This document shows, piece by piece, positions 7,975 to 15,225 of a DNA stretch of 36,443 nt; the stretch's first letter is position 1, and every line of letters starts with the position of its first letter. A program made the translations under genes and the position numbers. Location of the stretch: contig NZ_JAFFQA010000049.1 in NCBI RefSeq assembly GCF_016919065.1, positions 1 to 36,443 of the forward strand. The letters run 5' to 3'. Source of the stretch: Desulfobulbus rhabdoformis. Lineage in GTDB: Bacteria > Desulfobacterota > Desulfobulbia > Desulfobulbales > Desulfobulbaceae. The notes below the pieces were generated by a model, which was not told the DNA's origin, made no database searches, and worked only from the letters and a program-made list of their open reading frames with translations.

Positions 7975-9481
7975 TAATATGGTTGTTCATTATGCTCTAA
8001 TAGGAATGTGTCTTCTGACGTTGGCAGGATGTGCTGTTGGGCCTGACTTCCAGCGCCCGGCACCCCCTGATGTGATTGGTTATACTCCCACCCCGCTGGC
8101 TACAAATTTGAATTCCTCCCCTACCACGCTGGGTGATCCACAAAACATTATTAAGGCAGAACGACTAACAAAACATTGGTGGCGAGCGATGGGTGCCGAC
8201 AAACTAGACATGCTCATCAGCGAGGCCCTGGAACGTAATCCAACCCTGATGGCGGCAGAGGCTACTTTGCGTCAGGCGCAGGAACTTTACGCGGCGAGGG
8301 CTGGTTCGACGCTTTATCCACAATTAGAGGGCAACTTGGGTGGCCAGCGCCAACGCTTCAATCCTGGAACATTAGGACAAACCGGAGAAGCACGGGAATT
8401 CAGTCTCTACAACGCTGGCGTGGGTGTTCGCTATACATTTGATCTGGCCGGGGGCAATCGTAGGGCGTTGGAAGCTCTGGCTGCCCGGAGCGATTATCAG
8501 CAGTTTCAATTGGAAGGCGCTCGTTTGACATTGGTGGCAAATATCGTCACAACGGCCATCACTCAGGCAAGCCTGAAAAGGCAGACTGAAATTATAGAAA
8601 ACATCTTGAAATCGCAGGAAAACCAACTCGAACTAACCCGGGAACGCATTCGTCTTGGTCATGGAGAACCGGACGATGCGTTAGTCCTGCAGACACAGTT
8701 GGAGCAAACGCGCGCCAAACTGCCGCCGTTACGTTATCAACTTCAACAAAACGAACATTTTTTGGCCGTTCTTGTGGGTAAAGCTCCAGGAGAGAGCTTG
8801 TTGCCGTCGTTTACCTTGGAGGATTTCACCTTGCCGCCGGAGTTGCCATTGTTAATTCCCTCTGAACTGGTGCGTGCAAGGCCGGATATTCTCGGTGCTG
8901 AAGCGTTGCTGCATGCCTCTAATGCAGAATACGGGGTCGCAATATCGAAACTATATCCCCAACTCAACCTTAGTGCCGATCTTGGATCGCAGGCACTGAC
9001 GACCGGTGCGTTATTCGGCGGTGGTTCTGCTGTTTGGAGTCTGGTGGGGCAGCTGACACAACCCCTGTTCAATCCAGGCTTGCCCGCTGAAAAGAGAGCA
9101 GCTCTCGCCGCTTTCGATGCGGCTGCTGCAAACTACCAGTCCGTTGTTCTGGAAGCTCTTCGCAACGTAGCTGATGTACTGAGGGCATTGGAGAATGATT
9201 CAAAAAGGCTGGAGGCTCTTTCTGCCGCTGATTCCGCTTCAGGGAAGTCTCTAGAGTCGACACAGCGTCGGTATAGGCTTGGAACTGCAAGCTATTACGA
9301 TCTGCTTATTGCACAGCAGCAACGGCTTCAAACCGAACTCGATCTGACAGAAGGCCAGGCAAAACGGCTGGTCAACACTGCCGCTTTTTACCAGGCGATG
9401 GGCGGCGGATTAAATGGCATTACCGGAAGCGCTGGCGATGTGTCGGAGGCTCAAAGCGCGGAGCGGATCGCCTCGCGATAG
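7964..9481 (+). CDS. Outer-membrane efflux lipoprotein (NodT/TolC-type), C-terminus fused to phage repeat
   Basis: The product is 505 aa. A lipobox (LLTLAGC, C23) is followed by GPDFQRPAPP, the usual start of NodT-family outer-membrane factors. Two long repeated helical halves are present, including ALERNPTLMAAEATLRQA and LVRARPDILGAEALLHASN. The natural end should lie near FYQAMGGGLNG. After that the frame runs through the direct repeat at 9420-9453 and into antisense of the phage gene. This adds about 17 residues (TGSAGDVSEAQS...) before a TAG. The normal stop has therefore been lost at the island junction. Function is likely retained because the C-terminus is usually dispensable. Confidence 0.88.
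   Translation: MGNNNMVVHYALIGMCLLTLAGCAVGPDFQRPAPPDVIGYTPTPLATNLNSSPTTLGDPQNIIKAERLTKHWWRAMGADKLDMLISEALERNPTLMAAEATLRQAQELYAARAGSTLYPQLEGNLGGQRQRFNPGTLGQTGEAREFSLYNAGVGVRYTFDLAGGNRRALEALAARSDYQQFQLEGARLTLVANIVTTAITQASLKRQTEIIENILKSQENQLELTRERIRLGHGEPDDALVLQTQLEQTRAKLPPLRYQLQQNEHFLAVLVGKAPGESLLPSFTLEDFTLPPELPLLIPSELVRARPDILGAEALLHASNAEYGVAISKLYPQLNLSADLGSQALTTGALFGGGSAVWSLVGQLTQPLFNPGLPAEKRAALAAFDAAAANYQSVVLEALRNVADVLRALENDSKRLEALSAADSASGKSLESTQRRYRLGTASYYDLLIAQQQRLQTELDLTEGQAKRLVNTAAFYQAMGGGLNGITGSAGDVSEAQSAERIASR
9420..9453. repeat. Right 34-bp direct repeat of cargo island 1 (damaged promoter copy)
   Basis: Identical to 3662-3695. It contains the CCGAC block and CCGGTAA of the phage promoter but not the terminal GTAAC, so the element is truncated by the cargo junction. 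It encodes part of the C-terminus of the outer-membrane efflux protein on the plus strand. It also contains the last bases of the phage gene at 9451-9936 on the minus strand. Confidence 0.85.
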
Positions 9482-9936
9482 TTCTGGAGGATCTGCTCGC
9501 GGTACTTCTCCATCACCGGATGCAGAAAGGGTCTGGCGGGGATGACGATGGTCGCGCCGTTCGGATGTTTGATGGTGGCTCCGTACTCCATGACTGCACC
9601 GATGTTCACCATGTCTTCCCCGTCCTTGTTGACGGTGCCGCGCAGCAGGCCGACAAACGCCTTGTCGGCCATGATCTTCTGGGTGATGGCATTGACCAGA
9701 AAGCCGGTGTCGATGAGCGCCTTGCTGGAGCCTTTGCGCTCGATGGTGCTCTCGGCGAGTTTCACGAAGGGCTGTCCGCCCGGGGCCTGGGAGCGAATCC
9801 CCCGCTGGATCTCGCGCACCAGAAAAAGGGCGTTACGGATCGTGGCCTGACGCAGGGCCGTGGCCAGGCGCGGCCCCATGCCGGTGGTCAGCTTGGCGCG
9901 GGCCTTGTCCCAGTCACCGGTCCGCCTAACGCCCAT
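9451..9936 (-). CDS. Virion morphogenesis / HK97 gp10-like tail completion protein
   Basis: The product is 161 aa. A basic N-terminal helix region (ALRQATIRNALFLVREIQRGIRSQ) is followed by LIDTGFLVNAITQKI, a GTVNKDGEDMVNIGAVMEYGATI segment and the terminal PARPFLHPVMEKYREQI. This PARPFLxP pattern is typical of HK97 gp10 and Mu gpG-type virion proteins. The stop codon directly abuts the damaged promoter repeat. It overlaps the upstream neck gene by 11 bases. The following phage gene, at 3085-3633, is displaced by cargo island 1. Confidence 0.8.
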   Translation of the reverse strand: MGVRRTGDWDKARAKLTTGMGPRLATALRQATIRNALFLVREIQRGIRSQAPGGQPFVKLAESTIERKGSSKALIDTGFLVNAITQKIMADKAFVGLLRGTVNKDGEDMVNIGAVMEYGATIKHPNGATIVIPARPFLHPVMEKYREQILQNYREAIRSAL

Positions 9937-10285
9937 TGAGTTTCACCAGTTGCAGGTTTTTGTGGGTGACGGTGCCGAAGAAGTGTTCTTCCTCCACACT
10001 CTGTATGCGATAGGTTTCCCTGTCGGTGGCCAGGCGGTCTTCACCCCGGACGTCGGCATCCGGAAGGACACAGGCAAGCGCGTCGATCTTGCCGCTCAGC
10101 TCCTCCGGCGGGGTTTCGTTCAGTTCGAGGGGGATGACGGAGATTTCCGTGTATTCGGCATCGTCGGTGCCGTAGAGCCGCTCGCCGGGAACCACGCGCA
10201 GAACCCGTGTGGTCTGACCCGAGGAGAGGATCAGCCGGGCGACGTCGGCCACGGCTTCGGCGCGTTCCCGGTCATTCAACAACAT
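9926..10285 (-). CDS. Probable head-tail connector/stopper protein
   Basis: The product is 119 aa. No strong motif is visible; it is a small beta-rich protein (YRIQSVEEEHFFGTVTHKNLQLVKLNGR at the end). Its position between a connector and a gp10-like protein suggests a head closure or stopper role. It overlaps both neighbours (11 and 14 bases), so it is translated in a coupled cluster. Confidence 0.6.
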   Translation of the reverse strand: MLLNDRERAEAVADVARLILSSGQTTRVLRVVPGERLYGTDDAEYTEISVIPLELNETPPEELSGKIDALACVLPDADVRGEDRLATDRETYRIQSVEEEHFFGTVTHKNLQLVKLNGR

Positions 10286-10736
10286 CGAGATCGATCCCTT
10301 GTTCGTAGATGACCGGCGTAAGGCCGCTCGGGGTCAGGATGTAGGCTTCCTGATCGAGCTGGGTGGCCGGACGCAGCTCGGTGAGCCGCTGCCGGTAGTC
10401 GGCGAGCAGATCGGCCTCGAGCTTGGCCCAGTGGCCGGGCTGGCCGGTTTTGTCCACCCGCTTGTCACCGCTGGAAAAGGAGAAGGCGTTGGCGGTGGCC
10501 GAACGCATGACCTGGCAGGCGTGGATCTGCGCCATGATCACCAGGAGCTCGCGGACCTCGCCGGTGGGATCGGGGGTGATCTCTCCGACCGTGATCGTCA
10601 GCGATTGGTCGAGGTCGCGGCCAACCCGGAAAACGGCTTTCCGGACGCATCTCTCCAGAGTCTGGTCCTCGAAGAGAGATGCGCCCGGATCGGACAGGTC
10701 GAGCCGCAGGTCGGCGATCAGGTCACTCAGCAGCAC
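10272..10736 (-). CDS. Head-tail connector/adaptor protein
   Basis: The product is 154 aa. The N-terminus MLLSDLIADLRLDLSDPGASLFEDQTLERCVRKAVFRVGRDL matches the usual opening of phage connector proteins that dock on the portal, with a repeated helix pattern. It overlaps the upstream gene by 14 bases and the downstream gene by 14 bases. Confidence 0.7.
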   Translation of the reverse strand: MLLSDLIADLRLDLSDPGASLFEDQTLERCVRKAVFRVGRDLDQSLTITVGEITPDPTGEVRELLVIMAQIHACQVMRSATANAFSFSSGDKRVDKTGQPGHWAKLEADLLADYRQRLTELRPATQLDQEAYILTPSGLTPVIYEQGIDLDVVE

Positions 10737-11082
10737 CTTGCAGGCCCTCCAGACGGCTCTTGAGCGCGTCGATCACCGTGCGGCGTTTTTCGGTTTCCAT
10801 GTAGCCTTTGAGGGTTTCCGGATTGGCTTCCTCATTGACCTTGGAGATGGCGTCGGTGGCGGAGAGTTTGCTCAGGTCCACCGGTTCCGCGTCCTGGTCG
10901 GGCTCTGGAGGGGCGAGCGGTTCCTGCTTCGGTTTGTCGGCCATGGCCAGGCGGCCGTTCTTGAGCGCCGCCTGGATCTGCTTGGTGAGGCGTTCCACCT
11001 CGACCACCTGGCCGGGCTTGAGTTTCAGCCCGGCGTCGGGGATCACCAGAACGCCGGGACGGATGTTCTTGATTCGATTCAT
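10723..11082 (-). CDS. Phage head-associated protein with C-terminal HeH-like helices
   Basis: The product is 119 aa. The N-terminal part (GVLVIPDAGLKLKPGQVVEVERLT) is a small beta domain. A proline-rich linker leads to ATDAISKVNEEANPETLKGYMETEKRRTVIDALKSRL. That segment resembles the helix-extension-helix motif of YqbF-type phage proteins. It lies between the major capsid protein and the connector. It is probably a minor head or neck component; its exact job is unknown. Confidence 0.6.
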   Translation of the reverse strand: MNRIKNIRPGVLVIPDAGLKLKPGQVVEVERLTKQIQAALKNGRLAMADKPKQEPLAPPEPDQDAEPVDLSKLSATDAISKVNEEANPETLKGYMETEKRRTVIDALKSRLEGLQGAAE

Positions 11083-11100
11083 CTCACGTCACCTCCCGGA

Positions 11101-11964
11101 TTACGGAACCAGTTTGACCTTGGCCATGATGTCGGGGCGGGTAATGCCCTGGCCGATTTCGGACCACACCAGCCAGCCGGTCTTGAAGCGGGTCTTCTGA
11201 TCGATGGACTCCGTCTTCAGGTTTTCGCGCACCGGCATCTTTCCGACCTCTTCATCCGGGACGATGATGATCTCGTCCAGCGGCATGGAGGCGGTCAGCA
11301 GAATGCCGCCGGTGCCGTAGTTCTTGATGACCCCCTTCTGGCGCAGCTCGAGCTTGGTCTGGGGATCGAGGTTCCAGCCGCGCATGTCGTTGAACCGGCG
11401 GCCGCGCATGACGATGTACTTCACCGACAGCTCCAGGTCCTCGATGATCGAGATGGCCTCGTTCAGGGCATCCTCGGTCAGCAGGTCGCCGGTGACCTCG
11501 ATGGTGTTGGCCGCCTGGATGGCCGAGGAGAGCACCGAGATGGTGCGGCGGTCCATCTCCTTGCGGATGGCGTCGGCGGCGCTGGTCTGGATGTCCATCA
11601 GCGTGCCGATGTTGCCGTTCTTGAGGACGGACACGTCCACCATCGGATTGGAGTGGATGCGGTTGGTGGGGAACTCGACTTCGTCCTTGCCCACCTCCTG
11701 CTCCTGGGCGTCGCCGTCCTTGCTGATCCAGTGGGCCTTGACGGTCGGTTTCTTCTGGTAAACCGGACGTTCGCCCTTTGGCAGCGTGTGCTTGGTGAGC
11801 AGCAGCGAGGAGATCTCCTTGCGCTTGATCTCTTGTTCGATGGGCGCGGCAATGGCGGCGGCAAGCGCTCGCATGCCTTCGGGCGACTCGAGAGCCTCGC
11901 TCATGAGCCGCGCCATGGTTTCCATGTATTCCTGGGAATGGATCTTCAACTGATTGGTTTTCAT
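11101..11964 (-). CDS. Major capsid protein
   Basis: The product is 287 aa. It follows the protease-scaffold and decoration genes and precedes the connectors, which is the standard place for the major capsid protein. A helical N-arm (residues 1-50) leads into a mixed domain. That domain contains ISIIEDLELSVKYIVMRGRRFNDMRGW and MPLDEIIIVPDEEVGKMPVR, consistent with an HK97-fold A-domain. No delta-domain cleavage site was identified. Identification rests on order and general pattern. Confidence 0.78.
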   Translation of the reverse strand: MKTNQLKIHSQEYMETMARLMSEALESPEGMRALAAAIAAPIEQEIKRKEISSLLLTKHTLPKGERPVYQKKPTVKAHWISKDGDAQEQEVGKDEVEFPTNRIHSNPMVDVSVLKNGNIGTLMDIQTSAADAIRKEMDRRTISVLSSAIQAANTIEVTGDLLTEDALNEAISIIEDLELSVKYIVMRGRRFNDMRGWNLDPQTKLELRQKGVIKNYGTGGILLTASMPLDEIIIVPDEEVGKMPVRENLKTESIDQKTRFKTGWLVWSEIGQGITRPDIMAKVKLVP

Positions 11965-11982
11965 GTGCGTTGGCTCCTTGGG

Positions 11983-12345
11983 TTATACGAGCAGGCGGAA
12001 TTTGAGGACGCCGCTCTGTACGGAAATGGCGTGGGCGACGACGTGCTCTCCGGCCGCGACGCCGTTGGTCAGGCGACCGCTCGCCGAAACTTTCAGGTCG
12101 TCTCCGGCGACGACGGTCCCTTCGAAGGCGTCGGTCTCGTAGACGCCGCCGTCACAGTAAATGCCGGGCATTTCGCCACCGGCGTAGTCCTTGATCAGGA
12201 TGCCGAAGGAGCGCTTGGTGGGATCGGTGTTGACGGCGAACAGGTCGTCGCCGACCACGCGGACCACCTGGCCGAGTTGGCCGTCGCCCTGGATGTGGCC
12301 GTCGCCATAGGCGAGGCTGCGGTGACACGGATTGATGAATGACAT
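11983..12345 (-). CDS. Probable capsid decoration protein
   Basis: The product is 120 aa, rich in glycine, valine and beta strands (QGDGQLGQVVRVVGDDLFAVN, GGVYETDAFEGTVVAGDDLKVS). This composition and its place directly between scaffold and major capsid genes are typical of head decoration proteins of the lambda gpD or DUF2190 kind. AGGAGG lies 7 bases before the ATG. Confidence 0.65.
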   Translation of the reverse strand: MSFINPCHRSLAYGDGHIQGDGQLGQVVRVVGDDLFAVNTDPTKRSFGILIKDYAGGEMPGIYCDGGVYETDAFEGTVVAGDDLKVSASGRLTNGVAAGEHVVAHAISVQSGVLKFRLLV

Positions 12346-12357
12346 GGTGTTTCCTCC

Positions 12358-12945
12358 TTATGCGTTGATTTCCGAGTGTTCGGGAGAGTCCTCGCCGACA
12401 CGGTTGCGGTAAGCGGCCATGAACCCGTCGCGCAGGCGGTCCTCGAGCGATACCTTGCGGTCGTCCACATCGTGGGGCCGGACACCGGCGTCGCTGCGCA
12501 GCGGGGTTTCCGTCGATGCCTTGGCGGCGGGCTTGCCGCCCTGGTCGCTGTCGGTGGGTTTCTCTTCCTTGTCCTTGTCAGCTTTGGCCGATTTGGGCAG
12601 GCGTTCGTAAGCGGCCTCGGTGGCGGCGAAGGCTTCGTCGGACAGTTCGGCCAGGCGTTTCAGTTCGGCTTCCCGGTCCTCCTCGGAAGCGAAAGAGAGT
12701 CCCTGCTTTTCCAGCCGGGTGAGCAGCTTCTTGGCCCGGGAGCGGCAGGCGACCGCCTTTTGTTCGGCTTCCAGTTCCTGGACTCGTTTCTGCAGCTCGG
12801 CCACCTGGGCTTTGAGCTGCCGGTTTTCCTTTTCCAGGTCGGAAACGCGGGCAGGATCGCCTTCCTGCTGGGCCGGTTTCTTCTTGGCCGCGTCAGATTC
12901 AGTCTTGGCGGCCGGTTCATCGGTAGGTTTGGTTTTGTCTTCCAT
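12358..12945 (-). CDS. Nested internal scaffold protein
   Basis: An in-frame ATG at 12945 (MEDKTKPTDEP) within the fusion gene is preceded by AAGGAG, 8 bases upstream, an excellent ribosome binding site. The product would be 195 aa. It has a Lys/Glu/Ala-rich linker, a coiled coil (VSDLEKENRQLKAQVAELQK) and a helical C-terminus that ends near the capsid gene cluster. This mirrors lambda C/Nu3, where scaffold is made from an internal start of the protease gene. Supported by sequence signals; expression is inferred. Confidence 0.7.
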   Translation of the reverse strand: MEDKTKPTDEPAAKTESDAAKKKPAQQEGDPARVSDLEKENRQLKAQVAELQKRVQELEAEQKAVACRSRAKKLLTRLEKQGLSFASEEDREAELKRLAELSDEAFAATEAAYERLPKSAKADKDKEEKPTDSDQGGKPAAKASTETPLRSDAGVRPHDVDDRKVSLEDRLRDGFMAAYRNRVGEDSPEHSEINA

Positions 12946-14766
12946 CGTGAAATCTCCTTCGGGTTGGGATTGGTCGGGCTGGCTCTGAAGGGACGCCACC
13001 TGCAGAATCCTGGCGTTCTCGTCCGCGCCTTTGCGGTCGAGCAGTCCCAGTCCGGTGAAAGTGACGCCGTGCAGAATCTCGAAAACGGGTTGGCCGTTGA
13101 AATCACGGCCCTTGAATTTGCGCAGGTGTGTGCAGTAGTCGGCCTTGTTCTGGAAGCGCTTGTGGCAGACCGAACATTCGCCTTCCTGGTAGTCGCACTC
13201 CATGGAGACTTGGGAGATGATCCCGCGCTTCATCAGCTTGTAGGCCAGCCGGGCGGCCGGGGTGTCGTGGACGTACAGCTCGCCGACGCATTCCACGCGG
13301 CCGCCGTTGTCGTCCTCCAGGTAGTCGGCGGCGACGATGCCACCGACGATGTCGTTGAACTCCTGCGAATGCTGCAGATCGACCTTCTTGTTCACGGCCG
13401 TCATGTGCCGACCGGACAACTCCTCAGCGGTGAAGTGGTCGCCGTTCTTGTTGGTCCCGGTGCGGCAGAGCACGAAGCTGAACTGAGGGTCGCCCGCCGA
13501 GCCGACATCCATGGCCTCGGTCGCGAGGCGTTCGCCTTCACCCAGCCGGATGTCCACGGGAATGCTGGTGTGAAAGTTCGCTGCGGCGGCCATCGGAACG
13601 GGTTTCTCCTCCCGCTCGGCGCTGGCCTTGGCCCCGGGAGCGCAGACGAACAGACGCTCCTTGGCATTGGAAGCCTCGCCGTGCTTGGAGGTGATGGCGT
13701 AGTGGTGATCCTTGGACTTCATCCGGCTCTGTTTGCCGAAGGAGCCGATGATCCGCTTCATCTCCTGCTCGTTGGGATAGGCGTGATCGCGGTAGGAGAT
13801 CAGCCAGTTCGGGATGTGTTTGGCGTTGCCGAGAAAGGTCTGGAAGAACTCGCTGGCGTTGGCCTTGGTGACGGTCTTGTGGTCGGTCTCGTAGTACTTG
13901 ACCTTGGTGTCGGCCTTGATTTCGAGCCCTTCCCAATAGGTCATGAGCCCCTCCACGAAGTGGTAGGCCCGCTCGTAGTTGGTGGTCGAAAACTCGGTGG
14001 CGTAAGGCGGGTCGAAGTAGGCCAGATCCGCCTTGGCTTTCGGCAGCAGGTCGTTGATGTCCTGCCGGTGCGCCTTGTTCTCCTTGTCGTTGTCGAAGAC
14101 CAGGGCGTTGATGCGCTGCAGGTTCTTGCGCAGACGATCCTTGAACTCGTCGGGGGTGTCCTGGCGGCGGCCATAATCGGTGGACGACGAGAAGTGGCCG
14201 AAGCCGCCCTTGCCGCTCATGCAGGTTTTGCCGAGGCCGAACAGGGCGATGTCTTTCTTGAAGCCGGAGAGCTTGTCGCAGTTGGCGCGGATGGTGTCGA
14301 TCAGCGCATGGACGCCCTTGGCGAAGAAAATGCCCTTGAAGTTGTCCTGGACGAAGCTGCCCGCCTTGGCGTTGTCGGCCAGAAGCGCTTCGATCTCGTC
14401 CTCGCTCAGGCGAACCGAGTTGTTCTCGATGATCGCCTTGGCGGCATGGTGGCAGTAGCGGAGCCGGTCGTTGGCGATGACCTGCAGGCCCTTGGTCTTG
14501 TACATGTAGGCCACGACCGCAGATCCCGAAAAGGCGTCCAGCACCGTGCCAGTGCCTTCCGGGGTATGCTTCCAGATCCAGTCGACGAGCTTCTGCTTAC
14601 TGCCGATGTAGTTGGTGATGTACTTGGGGCGCTTCTCGGGAGGGAGCTCTTCAGGAGCGGGCTGTTCGGCGGCCTCGGTCCCGAGCGCATCGGGATCGAG
14701 AGTCAGCGCCGCATCGGCCTCCAGTAGAAACGCCAGCCTTTCCAGGTCTGTGGCGAACAGTTCCAT
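12358..14766 (-). CDS. Fusion of D12-class adenine methyltransferase, prohead protease and scaffold
   Basis: The product is 802 aa, starting at ATG 14766 with GGAG upstream. Residues 45-380 form a Dam/D12-class DNA adenine methyltransferase: NYIGSKQKLVDWI, then VLDAFSGSAVVAY, then the catalytic AYFDPPY near residue 254. Residues 390-600 look like an HK97-type S78 prohead protease, with TGTNKNGDHFTAEELSGRH, a likely catalytic His in DLQHSQE (about 465) and Ser in SQVSMEC (about 520). A CSVCHKRF...CTHL zinc-finger-like insert lies at 529-550. The last 195 residues are charged with a coiled coil and fit a scaffold. Such a three-part fusion is unusual. It follows the promoter at 14822-14853. Confidence 0.8.
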   Translation of the reverse strand: MELFATDLERLAFLLEADAALTLDPDALGTEAAEQPAPEELPPEKRPKYITNYIGSKQKLVDWIWKHTPEGTGTVLDAFSGSAVVAYMYKTKGLQVIANDRLRYCHHAAKAIIENNSVRLSEDEIEALLADNAKAGSFVQDNFKGIFFAKGVHALIDTIRANCDKLSGFKKDIALFGLGKTCMSGKGGFGHFSSSTDYGRRQDTPDEFKDRLRKNLQRINALVFDNDKENKAHRQDINDLLPKAKADLAYFDPPYATEFSTTNYERAYHFVEGLMTYWEGLEIKADTKVKYYETDHKTVTKANASEFFQTFLGNAKHIPNWLISYRDHAYPNEQEMKRIIGSFGKQSRMKSKDHHYAITSKHGEASNAKERLFVCAPGAKASAEREEKPVPMAAAANFHTSIPVDIRLGEGERLATEAMDVGSAGDPQFSFVLCRTGTNKNGDHFTAEELSGRHMTAVNKKVDLQHSQEFNDIVGGIVAADYLEDDNGGRVECVGELYVHDTPAARLAYKLMKRGIISQVSMECDYQEGECSVCHKRFQNKADYCTHLRKFKGRDFNGQPVFEILHGVTFTGLGLLDRKGADENARILQVASLQSQPDQSQPEGDFTMEDKTKPTDEPAAKTESDAAKKKPAQQEGDPARVSDLEKENRQLKAQVAELQKRVQELEAEQKAVACRSRAKKLLTRLEKQGLSFASEEDREAELKRLAELSDEAFAATEAAYERLPKSAKADKDKEEKPTDSDQGGKPAAKASTETPLRSDAGVRPHDVDDRKVSLEDRLRDGFMAAYRNRVGEDSPEHSEINA

Positions 14767-14821
14767 CAACGTCTCCGGTCAGTTTGCTGTGCTCTCCGCG
14801 ACCTGCGGGGAGCGTTCAGCG

Positions 14822-14853
14822 GTTACTTACCGGAAGCGTCGGCGATGTGTCGG
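14822..14853 (-). promoter_or_regulatory. Phage bipartite promoter element, copy 2
   Basis: The minus strand reads CCGAC, 15 bases, then CCGGTAAGTAAC. It lies about 55 bases upstream of the ATG of the methyltransferase-protease-scaffold gene. The spacer differs from copy 1 at only two of 15 positions. Cargo island 2 starts on its far side. Confidence 0.65.
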
Positions 14854-14920
14854 AGGGTGACGGTGAATTTCAGCGGGCGGAGTCCGGCCGGGAATTTCCT
14901 GGAAGTCGCCGAGATTTGGC

Positions 14921-14949
14921 TTGAAAGTCGGTCTGCTATTCGTTATCTT
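14921..14949 (+). promoter_or_regulatory. Sigma70-like promoter of restriction-modification operon
   Basis: TTGAAA at 14921-14926, a 17-base spacer and TATCTT at 14944-14949. It lies 45 bases before the HTH gene and points into the restriction-modification operon. Confidence 0.55.
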
Positions 14950-14994
14950 GTGTTATCATGTTTTATTACGGAATCCAAAGAAGCGGTGACTGAC

Positions 14995-15204
14995 ATGGAA
15001 CCACAAGACAAATGGCTGACTATCGAAGAGCTTTCCGGCTATCTGAAGATGAGCCGCAGCAAGCTCTATCAGATGGCGCAGAAAGGCGAGCTGCCCGGTT
15101 CCAAGATCGGAACCCAGTGGCGGTTTGATCGGGACGAGGTTGACGACTGGATGAAAAGCCTTCGACAGACGGCACCGCAAAAGGCATCGGCCAACAATGG
15201 ATAG
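14995..15204 (+). CDS. Excisionase/MerR-type HTH DNA-binding protein
   Basis: The product is 69 aa from ATG 14995; a GTG 9 bases earlier is an alternative start. The sequence WLTIEELSGYLKMSRSKLYQMAQKGELPG followed by GTQWRFDRDEVDDWM is a textbook HTH_17 (excisionase-family) domain occupying almost the whole protein. It is the first gene of the restriction-modification operon, 21 bases before the methyltransferase start. A controller role timing restriction against modification is plausible, though such proteins are also common as generic partners of methyltransferases. Confidence 0.8.
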   Translation: MEPQDKWLTIEELSGYLKMSRSKLYQMAQKGELPGSKIGTQWRFDRDEVDDWMKSLRQTAPQKASANNG

Positions 15205-15225
15205 CCACAATAAAGAGGGATTCCC

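Larger units (their letters stand above)
3662..9453. mobile_element. Cargo island 1, bounded by 34-bp direct repeats
   Basis: A 34-bp sequence starting TTACCGGAAGCG and ending GGAGGCTCA occurs at 3662-3695 and again, identically, at 9420-9453. Between the copies lies a plus-strand operon with visibly lower GC than the flanking phage genes, which all run on the minus strand. The left copy belongs to an intact promoter element. The right copy lacks the GTAAC end. No transposase or integrase lies inside. The simplest reading is insertion into or next to the promoter with duplication or recombination at it. Confidence 0.7.
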
